Assembly: GCA_035277485.1 (NCBI GenBank)
Contig: DATEKK010000152.1
Span: forward strand, 1 to 45,082
DNA length: 45,082 bases
Source: JADGGM01 sp035277485
GTDB lineage: Bacteria > Gemmatimonadota > Gemmatimonadetes > Gemmatimonadales > Gemmatimonadaceae
Direction: 5' to 3'
Shown here: piece after piece, positions 33,501 through 41,821 of the stretch
Position numbering within the stretch: the first letter of the stretch is position 1
Layout of the letters: the number at the start of each line of letters is the position of its first letter
The notes under the pieces: model-generated
Told to the model about the DNA's origin: nothing
The model's input: only the letters and a program-made list of their open reading frames with translations
Database searches by the model: none
Translations under genes and position numbers: made by a program

Positions 33501-35712
33501 TAAGGCCGGGCGCGGCCGCCGGACCGACGTTCGGCGATGGCGGCGGCGGAGGCGGCGGCGCCGCCACGGTCAACGATGTCGAGCCGGGCACGCCCTCGCT
33601 CGTCGCGGTGATGGTGACCGACGGACTCGCCTTCATGGCTTGCACGACGCCGCTGCCCGAGACCGACGCGATCTTCTTGTCCGACGTCGACCATGACACG
33701 GCGCGGCCGTCCAGCGGATTGCCTTTCGAGTCGAGCGTCTGCGCCGAAAACTGCGCCGAATCGCCGGCGGTCATCGTGGTGTCCTGCGGTTTCACGATCA
33801 CCGAGCCGACGGGCACCGGGTTCACGGTAACCGCCGAGGAACCGGTCTGACCCTCGCTCGTCGCCGTGATGTTGGCCGAGCCGGCGCCGACTGCGGTGAC
33901 GAGCCCCGTGCTGTCGACGGTTGCGACCGCGGTGTTGTCCGACGACCAGGTGATCACGCGTCCCGTTAGGACGTGTCCCTGCGCGTCCTTCGTGGTCGCG
34001 CTGAACGTCGCCGTATCCCCGACATTCATCGTCTTGCTCGCCGGCGACACGGTGACCGATGCAACCGGCACCGCGATCACGACCACGGTGGCGCTGCCCA
34101 CCTGCCCTTCACTGGTGGCCGTGATCGTGGCGCTGCCGATACCCTCACTCACCACGTGCCCCGTGCTCGAGACGATGGCCACGGTGTTGTCGCTGCTGTT
34201 CCAGGTGACGGTGCGTCCGGACAGTTTGTTGCCGGCCGAGTCGAGCGGCTGCGCCGTGAAATTGGCGGTGCCGCCTAACTGAATCGTATCGAGCTGCGGC
34301 TCGACATCCACCGATGCGACCGGGACGTTCGCCACGGTCACCGATGCAAAGCCCTGCTGGCCCTCGACGGTGGCGGTGATCACCGCCGCCCCGATGCCCT
34401 GCGCGGACACGAGGCCGGTTCCCGACACCGACGCCACACTGCCCTTGTTGGACTTCCAGCTCACCGCGCGCCCGGCGGCGCTCAGCGTGTCGCCCACCGA
34501 ATCGAGGAGCACGACGCCTAACTGAGCGGTCTGGCCGAGGAAGAGCGACACCGCACCAGGCGTCACGTTCACGGTGGCCACCGGCACCAACTTGACGGTG
34601 ATCGATGCCGTCCCGTGCGCCGCGCCACTCGTTGCGGTGATCGTCGCCGAACCGGGCGCGACGGCGGTGACGTTGCCGGTACCGCTCACGGTAGCAGCAG
34701 CCGGGTTGTTCGAGCTCCACGTCACCGCTTGCCCACTGATCGGGTTCCCGTGGCTGTCGGTAACGGTTGCCGAAAGCTGCAATTGCTGCGTCACGAACAG
34801 CGTCGCCGAGCCCGGCGAAATGATCACCGCGCTCGCGGGCGATGGCGACACGGTCACCGGTACCGTCGTGTGGGCCGCACCACTCGTCGCCGTGATCGTC
34901 GCCGTCCCCACCGACACGCCCGTGACAGTGTCGGTGCCGAGACCGCTCGAGGAGAGCGACGCCACGGATGGGTTGTCGATGGTCCACGCGACCGCAGCGC
35001 CGGATATGGTGGCGCCCGACGCGTCCTTCACCGTGGCCGCGAGCTGCGACGTTTGCCCAACGGTGATGCTCACACTCGTCGGCGCGACGGTGATGGAAGC
35101 CGGGGTTTGAGCGCCGACCGAGACGGCCGCGCTGCCTGATTTGCCCTCGCTCGTCGCCGTGATCGTGGCCGGCCCAACGGCGACGCCGGTCACGAGGCCC
35201 GTGTTGTCGACCGACGCCACCGTCGCGTCGGAGCTGGACCACGTGACGACGCGACCGGAGAGCGGATCGCCGTTGGCGTCGACCGGCTGCGCCTGGAACT
35301 GGAACTTCTGTCCGACCTTGATGACCTGGTTAGGCGGCGTGACCTGGACGCCCGCCACGGGCTGCGGCAGCACGGTGATGTTCGCGATGCCGGACACGCC
35401 GTTCGCGCTGGCGGCGATCTGCACGGCGCCGGTGTCGATCGACGTGACGGTACCGTTGCTCGACACCGTCGCGATGTTTGCGTTCGACGTGTTCCAGAAG
35501 ACGGTCGCGCCGTTCACGACCTGGCCCTGCGCGTTCAGGACCTTCGCGGTGAGCGTGACGCTGGTGCCGACGACGATCGAGTCGTTGGACGGGGTGATGA
35601 CGACCTTGCCGGCGCCGTTGCCCGGCCCAGTGCTGCCGCTCCCACACGAGAGGATCGCGAAGCCTGAGGCAGCCGCGAAGGCGAGTCTGATGGAGCGATG
35701 TACGGCGTGCAT
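33475..35712 (-). CDS. Lipoprotein with eight Big_2-type Ig-like repeats
   Basis: The product has 745 residues. The signal peptide FAAASGFAILSCGSG ends in a lipobox-like ILSC. Eight repeats of about 80-85 residues follow, each opening like PVASVTVSPASKTMNVGDTA and containing TWSSxxxxVATVxxxGxVTxxxxGxAxITATSEG. These are bacterial Ig-like group 2 (Big_2) domains, known from intimin-like and S-layer-associated proteins. A poly-Pro linker (PPPPPPPSPN) and a short tail end the chain. There is no catalytic domain, so an adhesion or spacer role is likely. Repeats are similar in protein but clearly diverged in DNA, so there is no recent expansion. It converges with the TPR gene. Confidence 0.88.
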   Translation of the reverse strand: MHAVHRSIRLAFAAASGFAILSCGSGSTGPGNGAGKVVITPSNDSIVVGTSVTLTAKVLNAQGQVVNGATVFWNTSNANIATVSSNGTVTSIDTGAVQIAASANGVSGIANITVLPQPVAGVQVTPPNQVIKVGQKFQFQAQPVDANGDPLSGRVVTWSSSDATVASVDNTGLVTGVAVGPATITATSEGKSGSAAVSVGAQTPASITVAPTSVSITVGQTSQLAATVKDASGATISGAAVAWTIDNPSVASLSSSGLGTDTVTGVSVGTATITATSGAAHTTVPVTVSPSPASAVIISPGSATLFVTQQLQLSATVTDSHGNPISGQAVTWSSNNPAAATVSGTGNVTAVAPGSATITATSGAAHGTASITVKLVPVATVNVTPGAVSLFLGQTAQLGVVLLDSVGDTLSAAGRAVSWKSNKGSVASVSGTGLVSAQGIGAAVITATVEGQQGFASVTVANVPVASVDVEPQLDTIQLGGTANFTAQPLDSAGNKLSGRTVTWNSSDNTVAIVSSTGHVVSEGIGSATITATSEGQVGSATVVVIAVPVASVTVSPASKTMNVGDTATFSATTKDAQGHVLTGRVITWSSDNTAVATVDSTGLVTAVGAGSANITATSEGQTGSSAVTVNPVPVGSVIVKPQDTTMTAGDSAQFSAQTLDSKGNPLDGRAVSWSTSDKKIASVSGSGVVQAMKASPSVTITATSEGVPGSTSLTVAAPPPPPPPSPNVGPAAAPGLTVRRAALP

Positions 35713-35920
35713 CGGGACAGAGGTTCGGAGGTGGCGCGACCCATGTTAACGGGCTGGCCGCATCATTGGGAAGCACTTAGCAAGAAACGTGGAACCAGCC
35801 GAGCAATCGATCGGAGAGCTTGGGTCCGCTTTTCGACAGTTGATCGCCGCTGGTCTCGGGGGCTGGATCCACGAGCTGGCGCGCAGCTCATGGGCTCAGG
35901 GGACCGGCCGGCATGCGCGA

Positions 35921-36051
35921 GTCACCGATTAGTGACAGATTTGTGTCACCTATCAGTGACTATTGCTAAGTCGCACTTCCATCGCTATTAAGGACTGCGC
36001 TGGGCAGCAGTGGAGGTGCCCTGTCTAGCGACGGCGTCACCCATCGGTGGC
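35921..36051 (+). promoter_or_regulatory. Three palindromic operators for the TetR repressor
   Basis: GTCACCGATTAGTGAC (35921-35936), GTCACCTATCAGTGAC (35945-35960) and GTCACCCATCGGTGGC (36036-36051) share the pattern GTCACCnATnnGTGAC. The first two stand 24 bases apart, just upstream of the -35 element; the third is in the leader, ending seven bases before the ATG. Sites flanking a promoter fit autorepression by the TetR protein encoded next. Confidence 0.75.
35963..35991 (+). promoter_or_regulatory. Promoter of the TetR-ABC operon
   Basis: TTGCTA (35963-35968), a 17-base spacer and TATTAA (35986-35991). The -35 element begins two bases after operator copy 2. Transcription would start near 35998 and run through operator copy 3. 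The remaining upstream part of this spacer (35713-35920) shows nothing else. Confidence 0.6.
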
Positions 36052-36058
36052 TAGAGAC

Positions 36059-36661
36059 ATGGAGCGAGACCGAGAGACCACACGCGCCAAACTGCTGGAC
36101 GCCGTCGAGCGACTCGCCATCCGCGACGGATTCGAGGCGTGTGGCGTCAACGCGATAGCCCAGGAGGCTGGCGTCGACAAGGTCCTCATCTACCGATACT
36201 TCGGCGGCATCGACGGTCTCCTCTCGACCGTGGTCGCCGAGCGTGCGGCGTGGCCCAAGGCAGGCTCGTTGGCCGAAGGCGCTTCGGCCGGATCGGCATT
36301 CGCATCCGCACTCATTGATCAAGCGCGCGACATCCGCGCGCGACCCCTCGCCCAGCACGCCGTCGCATGGGAAGCCACCGGCCACGCGGATCACGACGTC
36401 ACGCGCCCCATTGCCGAGGGCCGCGAGGCGCAATTGTCCGCGCTCGCGGCCGCAATTCGCGCGCGGCACACTGTCCCTGCGCGATTCGATCTCGAGGCCG
36501 TGGGCGCGCTCGTGACCGCGGGCCTCGCCATGCTCGCGTCGCGCACCGACCTCGGCGTACCATTCTTCGGACTGGACCTCGAGCACGATACCGATTGGCG
36601 GCGCATCGAGAAAGCGGCCGCCACCATCTTGCGGGCGTTGCTCGATCCGTCCGACGCCTGA
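36059..36661 (+). CDS. TetR-family transcriptional repressor
   Basis: The product has 200 residues. The N-terminal helix-turn-helix (about 8-55) is typical: TRAKLLDAVERLAIRDGFEA then VNAIAQEAGVDKVLIYRYFG. The remainder is the all-helical ligand and dimer domain (VTRPIAEGREAQLSALAAAI, GALVTAGLAMLASRT). The ATG at 36059 was chosen because a GTG at 36047 lies inside an operator; neither start has a strong ribosome site. It probably represses itself and the ABC exporter genes that follow (15 bases to the ATPase), using the three palindromes upstream, and is released by a compound the exporter handles. Confidence 0.9.
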   Translation: MERDRETTRAKLLDAVERLAIRDGFEACGVNAIAQEAGVDKVLIYRYFGGIDGLLSTVVAERAAWPKAGSLAEGASAGSAFASALIDQARDIRARPLAQHAVAWEATGHADHDVTRPIAEGREAQLSALAAAIRARHTVPARFDLEAVGALVTAGLAMLASRTDLGVPFFGLDLEHDTDWRRIEKAAATILRALLDPSDA

Positions 36662-36676
36662 TCTCTCCTCGAGCTT

Positions 36677-37471
36677 ATGACCGAATCGCTGAGCACTGCA
36701 CCGCCCACGTTTGCGCCCCCTCCCGCCGGCGCCGGCATCGACGTCCGCGCGCTCACCAAGCTCTATGGCGACCTGTCCGCAGTGTCGAACCTGTCGTTCA
36801 CCGTGCAGGCCGGCGAAGTGTTGGGCCTGGTCGGGCCTAACGGAGCGGGGAAGACGACCGCGCTCAGGAGCCTGAGCGGGATCATCCGGCCCACGAGCGG
36901 CACCATCCACATTGCGGGACACGACCTGGCGCGCGATCCCGTGGCCGCCAAGCGCGCGCTCGCGTTCATCCCGGACGAGCCGCATCTGTTCGAGTACCTC
37001 TCGGTGGACGAGCACCTGCAGTTCATCGCGCGCCTCTACGGCGTGGACGACGCCGACCGGCGCATCGGGCCGCTCCTAACGGAGCTCGAGCTCGTGGAAA
37101 AGCGCGACGCGCTGCCGACCGAGTTGTCGCGCGGCATGCGGCAGAAGCTGGCGATCGCGTGCGGTCTCTTGCACGACCCGAAGGCCCTGGTGCTCGACGA
37201 GCCGCTCACGGGCCTCGATCCCGGCGGCATGCGCAAGATGAAAGCGACGATCGTCGCGCGCGCTCGCGAAGGCGCGGCGGTAGTCCTAAGCTCGCACCTC
37301 CTCCACCTCGTGGAGGAGCTGTGCACGCGCATCCTCATCATTTATAAGGGACGCGCCGTGGCATTCGGCGCGATCGACGACATCATCGCCGAGCGGCCGC
37401 AGCTCGCCGGGCGCGGACTCGAGGATATTTTCATGGCGCTCACCGGCGACGGCGAGGCCGCCGCGACGTGA
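36677..37471 (+). CDS. ABC transporter ATPase
   Basis: A 264-residue cytoplasmic ATPase. Walker A is GPNGAGKTT (about 53-61), the signature is LSRGMRQKL, Walker B is ALVLDEPLTGLD and the switch His is in VVLSSHLLHLVEE. The Q-loop region and IPDEPHLFEYLSVDEHL resemble exporter ATPases of the CcmA/NatA drug and lipid class. Walker A Pro-Asn is encoded by a CCTAAC motif copy. The permease gene overlaps its stop as GTGA (37468-37471), so the two form a coupled exporter under the TetR gene. Confidence 0.93.
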   Translation: MTESLSTAPPTFAPPPAGAGIDVRALTKLYGDLSAVSNLSFTVQAGEVLGLVGPNGAGKTTALRSLSGIIRPTSGTIHIAGHDLARDPVAAKRALAFIPDEPHLFEYLSVDEHLQFIARLYGVDDADRRIGPLLTELELVEKRDALPTELSRGMRQKLAIACGLLHDPKALVLDEPLTGLDPGGMRKMKATIVARAREGAAVVLSSHLLHLVEELCTRILIIYKGRAVAFGAIDDIIAERPQLAGRGLEDIFMALTGDGEAAAT

Positions 37472-39216
37472 CGGCGCCCGCAGCGCGATCGCCGTTCGCC
37501 GCGCTCGCGTGGCTGCTCGTGCGCGGCGTGGTGAACCGCACCGTTAGGCGCCTCAGGCGCGCGCGGCAGCCGCGGTACGCGGTGGCGCTCATCGCGGGCC
37601 TCGCCTACCTGTGGTTCATCGTCGGCCCGCGCCGCCAGGCGGTCTTCACCGGCGTCGTGCCGGACGGCACCGCGCACCTCGCCTACGCTTTGGGGTGCGC
37701 ACTGCTGGTCGCCAGTTGGTGGCTCTTCGGCAGCGACGAAGTCGCGCTCAATTTCTCGACCGCCGAAGTCCAGATGTTGTTTCCGGCGCCGGTGACCCGG
37801 CGCCAGTTGGTGGCGTTCAAGCTGCTGCAGTCGCAGTTGCTGATCGTCGTCAACGTGCTCTTCTGGACTGCTCTGTTAGGACGCGCACCGGGATCGCTCA
37901 TCGAACGGCCCGTGTCGCTGTGGATCGTGTTCACGACACTCTATCTCCATCGCGTGGGCTCGTCGCTCGTGCGGGAGAGCGCGGCGGAGCACGGTGCGGC
38001 CGGCCTGCGTCGCCACCTCGCCACCTTCATCGTCGTCGCGGCGGCGTTGGTCGCCCTCGTGTGGGGCATCGCGGCGCAGTTGCCGGCGCTGCGCGCGGCG
38101 ATCGCCTCCGGGAATACGTTAGGCGCTGCCGTTGCCGTGCTCCACTCGCCCACGAGCAAGGTGGTGCTCTACCCGTTCCGGTTGATGCTCGCGCCGGTGT
38201 TCACGCCATCGGCAACCGATTGGTTCGGCGCGGTGTGGCCGGCGCTCCTGATCGTGGCGTTGCACGTGGCCTGGGTGCTGCGCACCGACGCCGCGTTCGA
38301 GGAAGCGGCGGCCGCGAACGCGTCGCGGCGCGCGCTGGCGCTCGCCAAGCGCGCGGGGCGCGCATCGATGCCGGCGGCCGGCGGCGTGCGCAGGCGGTTC
38401 CGGCTGCCGCTCCCGGCGCACAGCACACCCGCCGCGGCCATCGCGTGGAAGAACATCGTTGCGTTAGGCCGAACGCTCGCCGTGCGCACGGTGATCGCGA
38501 TCGTCATCGTCGTCGTGGTGGTCCTCGTATTCCTCAACCAACTGCTGCCGGAAACCGACAAGCTGTCGGTGATCGCCGGACGCCTCGCGCTCGCGTTCGC
38601 GCTCATGCTGCTGTTCGTTGGGCCACTGTGGGTGCGCAACGATCTGAGGCTGGACATGCTCGAGCTCGAGCTCTTGCGATCGTTCCCCGTACGCGGCGCC
38701 ACGCTCGTGCGGGCCGAGCTCTCGTCGGCGCTCGTCACGCTCGCCGCGCTGCAGGTGCCGATGCTCCTCGCCGCGTACGCGCTGAATCCGGTGCACAACA
38801 GAATCGGCCAATCGTGGTCCGACCAGTCCGCGCTCCTGCTCACGAGCCTCATCCTGCTGCCTTCGGTGAGCGCACTCGGCGTGCTGGTGCAGAACGCCGG
38901 CGTGCTGCTATTTCCGGGCTGGGTACGGTTAGGGCTCTCGCGGCCGGGCGGGATCGAAGCGATCGGCCAGGGCATCGTGACGATGTTCGGGTCGACGCTG
39001 GTGCTGACCGTGGGGCTGGCGCTGCCGCTTGTGTTAGGCGCACCGGTGGCGATCGTGGCCGTCGCGCGCGTCGGACTGTGGGGCCTGGTGCCGGGCACGG
39101 CCGTCGGCGCCGCGATCGTCGCGGGTGAGGTGTGGCTCGTGACGGCGTGGCTGGGACGCGTGTTCGAGCGAACCGACGAGCTGCCGGAGGAAGCGGTGGC
39201 GCCCGGTGCCGCCTAA
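37468..39216 (+). CDS. ABC exporter permease subunit
   Basis: A 582-residue polytopic membrane protein from a GTG start overlapping the ATPase stop (GTGA). Hydrophobic helices occur at about 35-50, 70-88, 120-150, 185-205, 250-270, 330-360, 370-395 and in the last 130 residues. EVALNFSTAEVQMLFPAPVTRRQLVAFKLL and LDMLELELLRSFPVRGATLV have the pattern of large exporter permeases (putative ABC exporter family). The substrate is unknown; TetR control suggests a toxic or lipophilic compound. The stop TAA (39214-39216) lies in a GCCTAAC copy and overlaps the stop of the convergent polymerase gene by four bases. Confidence 0.85.
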   Translation: MTAPAARSPFAALAWLLVRGVVNRTVRRLRRARQPRYAVALIAGLAYLWFIVGPRRQAVFTGVVPDGTAHLAYALGCALLVASWWLFGSDEVALNFSTAEVQMLFPAPVTRRQLVAFKLLQSQLLIVVNVLFWTALLGRAPGSLIERPVSLWIVFTTLYLHRVGSSLVRESAAEHGAAGLRRHLATFIVVAAALVALVWGIAAQLPALRAAIASGNTLGAAVAVLHSPTSKVVLYPFRLMLAPVFTPSATDWFGAVWPALLIVALHVAWVLRTDAAFEEAAAANASRRALALAKRAGRASMPAAGGVRRRFRLPLPAHSTPAAAIAWKNIVALGRTLAVRTVIAIVIVVVVVLVFLNQLLPETDKLSVIAGRLALAFALMLLFVGPLWVRNDLRLDMLELELLRSFPVRGATLVRAELSSALVTLAALQVPMLLAAYALNPVHNRIGQSWSDQSALLLTSLILLPSVSALGVLVQNAGVLLFPGWVRLGLSRPGGIEAIGQGIVTMFGSTLVLTVGLALPLVLGAPVAIVAVARVGLWGLVPGTAVGAAIVAGEVWLVTAWLGRVFERTDELPEEAVAPGAA

Positions 39217-40457
39217 CTGGGCTTTGGAGCCGGCCGCGATACGCGACGCGCGGCGAGCGAGCCAGGTCCGATCACGTCGTCACCGAAGCGCTCGCGGAGC
39301 GCGTCCACGGTGTGCGCGAGCGTGCGATCGCGCGCCGTTTCCGCGAGCGTGCCGGCGGGCGCCTCGAAGAACGCCAACTGCGCCGGCGCCGGCGCAGGTG
39401 CGAGCGACGACAGCGAGATGCCTAACAATCGCGCCTTGCAGCGGCGGGCCGAGCGCAGGCGGCGCAAGAGAGCGCGCGCGGTTTCGTGGATGGGCCGGTC
39501 CGACATCACGCCCTCGTCCAGAGTGCGGCTCGCCTGGCGCGTATTGAAATCGTAGTCGCGCAGCTTCACCGTCACCGTGCGCGTCGTGAGGCCCTCGGCT
39601 CGCAGGTCGGCGGCGGCGCGCACGACGAGCCGCAAGAGCTCGCGCTCGAGCGACGCATCGTCGCCAATGTCGGCCGCGAACGTATCCTCCCGGCTCAGAC
39701 TCTTGAGCTCGCCGTCCCCGGACACCTTGCCGCGATCCACGCCGTGCACGCGGTCGAGCAGCCAGTGCGCGTCGCGCTTGCCTAACCAGGTGACCAGCGT
39801 GCGCTCGTCATGGGCCAACACGTCGGGCACGGTCAGCATCCCGTGCCGCTTGAGCCGCTCCTGGAACCGCGGACCCACGAGCGGGATTTCGCCTAACGTG
39901 AACCGCGTGAGGAACTGCGCTTCCTCGCCGGCGGGCACGATGTGGACGCCGGTGCGGCCGGTGTCGGGCTTGGGCTTGGCCACTTCCACCGCGAGCTTCG
40001 CCACGAGCTTGTTCGACCCGCCGCCGATCGACACCGTAAGGCCGGATCCGTCGCGCACCGCGTCGCGGATGCGGTGTGCGGTCCGCTCGATGGGCTCGTC
40101 GCCATAGAGCGCTTCGGTGCCGGTGAGGTCGAGATACCACTCGTCGATGCTCGCCGTCTCGACAATCGGTGCGAACCGGTGCAGGATGGCGCGGATCTGC
40201 CGGCTCTTGGTCGCGCATTCGTGGCGCGGCACCGGCACGCACATCGCACGCGGACAGAGGCGCAAGGCTTGCGACACCGGCATCGCCGAGCGCACGCCGA
40301 ATTTTCTCGTCTCATACGACGCCGAGCAGACGACGCCGCGGCTGTCGGCCGAGCCGCCCACGATGAGGAGCGGCGCTCGGCCGGCGCCTTCGGGATCGAC
40401 TAACCGGGCGACCGCGACGAAGAACGCGTCGGCGTCGGCGAGTAGAACGTTAGGCAC
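39213..40457 (-). CDS. dinB: DNA polymerase IV (Y-family)
   Basis: A 414-residue translesion polymerase. NVLLADADAFFVAVARL holds the first metal Asp (Asp8) and the steric-gate Phe. SASYETRKFGVRSAM binds the nucleotide, and TASIDEWYLDLTG gives the second Asp-Glu pair. Helix-hairpin-helix segment FTLGEIPLVGPRFQERLKRHG and a little-finger domain with DIGDDASLERELLRLV follow. GTG 40457 was chosen because it puts Asp8 exactly where E. coli DinB has it; GTG 40466 is an alternative. The frame stays open for another 1.2 kb, antisense to the hydrolase gene, which I regard as chance. The C-terminal LAFFEAPA resembles a clamp-binding motif (QLAFF). No LexA-like box was found. Confidence 0.93.
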   Translation of the reverse strand: MPNVLLADADAFFVAVARLVDPEGAGRAPLLIVGGSADSRGVVCSASYETRKFGVRSAMPVSQALRLCPRAMCVPVPRHECATKSRQIRAILHRFAPIVETASIDEWYLDLTGTEALYGDEPIERTAHRIRDAVRDGSGLTVSIGGGSNKLVAKLAVEVAKPKPDTGRTGVHIVPAGEEAQFLTRFTLGEIPLVGPRFQERLKRHGMLTVPDVLAHDERTLVTWLGKRDAHWLLDRVHGVDRGKVSGDGELKSLSREDTFAADIGDDASLERELLRLVVRAAADLRAEGLTTRTVTVKLRDYDFNTRQASRTLDEGVMSDRPIHETARALLRRLRSARRCKARLLGISLSSLAPAPAPAQLAFFEAPAGTLAETARDRTLAHTVDALRERFGDDVIGPGSLAARRVSRPAPKPS

Positions 40458-40481
40458 AATCTTCACTTGGAGGAGCGCACG

Positions 40482-41156
40482 ATGGGGCACATGGTCGAGT
40501 TCAAGGCGAACGGACGGAACGGGACCGGATACCTCGCCACGCCGCCGGGCGGCAAGGGCAAAGGACTGATCGTGGTCCAGGAATACTGGGGCCTGGTGGA
40601 CCACATCAAAGATCTCGCGGAGCGGTTCGCCAAGGCAGGGTACGTCGCGCTGTCGCCGGATCTCTACAATGGTAAGACCGCGAAGAGCCCGGACGAGGCC
40701 GGCAAGATGCTCATGGCCTTGAACATCGCCGAAGCCGGGAAGGACATGAAAGGGTCCGCCGAGTTTCTGCTCGCGAGCGGGGCGGTCACGTCGAAGCGGG
40801 TCGGCATCGTGGGGTTCTGCATGGGCGGGCAGCTCGCGATGTACGCGGGGATGGAGTATCCAGAGCTGATCGCTGCAGTGGTCGACTTTTACGGCATACA
40901 TCCCGCAGTCAAGATCGACGCGAAGCGGTTCCGCATTCCGGCACTCGGCCATTTCGGCAAGCAGGACAAGTCGGTGAGCGAGGAGTCGGTGCAAACGCTG
41001 GCGACGTCGATCAACGGGGCGGGCGGGAGCTTCGAGTACCACTACTACGATGCCGGGCACGCGTTCTTCAACGACACCCGGCCCGTGTACAGCGAGCCCG
41101 ACGCGAAGGTGTCGTGGCAGCGGACCCTGGATTTTCTCGGTGCGCACGTGTCGTGA
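40482..41156 (+). CDS. Dienelactone hydrolase family protein
   Basis: A 224-residue cytoplasmic alpha/beta hydrolase. The triad is Cys in VGFCMGGQLA, Asp in HFGKQDKSVSEE and His in YDAGHAFFND. The opening GLIVVQEYWGLVDHIKDLAE carries the oxyanion strand and Glu typical of dienelactone hydrolases, which open lactones of the chloro-aromatic pathway or act on related esters. No other catabolic genes are near, so the physiological substrate is unknown. GGAGGAG (40469-40475) lies six bases before the ATG. The start is only 24 bases from the divergent polymerase start, so each promoter must lie inside the other gene. Confidence 0.92.
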   Translation: MGHMVEFKANGRNGTGYLATPPGGKGKGLIVVQEYWGLVDHIKDLAERFAKAGYVALSPDLYNGKTAKSPDEAGKMLMALNIAEAGKDMKGSAEFLLASGAVTSKRVGIVGFCMGGQLAMYAGMEYPELIAAVVDFYGIHPAVKIDAKRFRIPALGHFGKQDKSVSEESVQTLATSINGAGGSFEYHYYDAGHAFFNDTRPVYSEPDAKVSWQRTLDFLGAHVS

Positions 41157-41222
41157 GTGACGCGCGCAGCGGGCGGGAACCTCGAGTCTTCTTCTGAGCT
41201 TTGCCGAGGGAGGAATCCGCTG

Positions 41223-41591
41223 ATGAATGATGCGAGCGGCAATAGATCGGTACGGAATCCTCAGGACCTGGCGCGGCAGTTGGTTTTTCGTGAGCAAGCT
41301 GGAGACGTCGAGGGCATGGCGACGCTTTACGAGCGCGACGCCATCCTCGACATCGGCGACGGGCACGTTGTCCGTGGGCGAGATGCGATCCAGGCGTTCT
41401 ATGCCGACCTGGTTGCCACGGGACGGCGGTTCGAGCTCGCTGCGCAGCGCGAGGCCATCGTCAACGGAGACTTGGCGCTGACTTCGACTCGGCTTCCCGA
41501 TGGCACGGTGACCGCCGAAGTCGCTAGGCGACAAGCTGATGGGACGTGGCTGTGGGCGATCGATCAACCGGCGATCGCGCCGTATCCGTAG
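41223..41591 (+). CDS. SnoaL/DUF4440-type NTF2-like protein
   Basis: A 122-residue cytoplasmic protein. RNPQDLARQLVFREQAGDVE and GMATLYERDAILDIGDGHVV with RGRDAIQAFYADLVATG is the usual NTF2-like start, and the end RRQADGTWLWAIDQPAIAPY closes the cone. Such proteins act as small-molecule isomerases or binding modules; the active-site residues cannot be named. GGGAGGA (about 41207-41213) precedes the chosen ATG; the frame upstream to 41157 lacks any start signal. It follows the dienelactone hydrolase by 66 bases and may be co-transcribed with it. Confidence 0.8.
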   Translation: MNDASGNRSVRNPQDLARQLVFREQAGDVEGMATLYERDAILDIGDGHVVRGRDAIQAFYADLVATGRRFELAAQREAIVNGDLALTSTRLPDGTVTAEVARRQADGTWLWAIDQPAIAPYP

Positions 41592-41821
41592 GAACGCCTC
41601 AGGCGAGGTGCGCGAACTTCGGGTTGCGGTTCGGGGTAAGTGGAAAAGCGGCTCCAATCACCGTCCGGCCGGCGGTTTGTTCGGTCGGACGCCGAAGGTG
41701 TCGGCTTCAAACAGATGTTCGAAAGCTGGCGCTAGCGAAAAGTGCCTGTGGAACTCATTCTATGGTGCGAACGTTCACCGTAGGGTGGGAACAGCGCTTG
41801 TGTCGACCGAGAGGAGTGGTT
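41592..41821. other. Spacer with terminator-like hairpin before the sigma factor
   Basis: CGTCCGGCCG (41662-41671) pairs with CGGTCGGACG (41682-41691), a 10-bp stem with one G-T wobble and ten-base loop, probably ending the preceding transcript. The following 130 bases are less GC-rich and should hold the sigma gene promoter, but I cannot fix its -35/-10. GAGGAG (41811-41816) is the first ribosome site. Confidence 0.5.

Noticed and set aside
33475..35712. Big_2 repeats as a DNA-level tandem repeat or mobile array
   Set aside because: The eight units are similar in protein but clearly diverged in bases, so they are old domain duplications, not a DNA repeat array.
39213..41657. An 814-residue open frame containing DNA polymerase IV plus about 400 N-terminal residues
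   Set aside because: The extension is antisense to the well-supported dienelactone hydrolase and NTF2-like genes, has Arg/His-rich composition and no domain. The polymerase begins at 40457.
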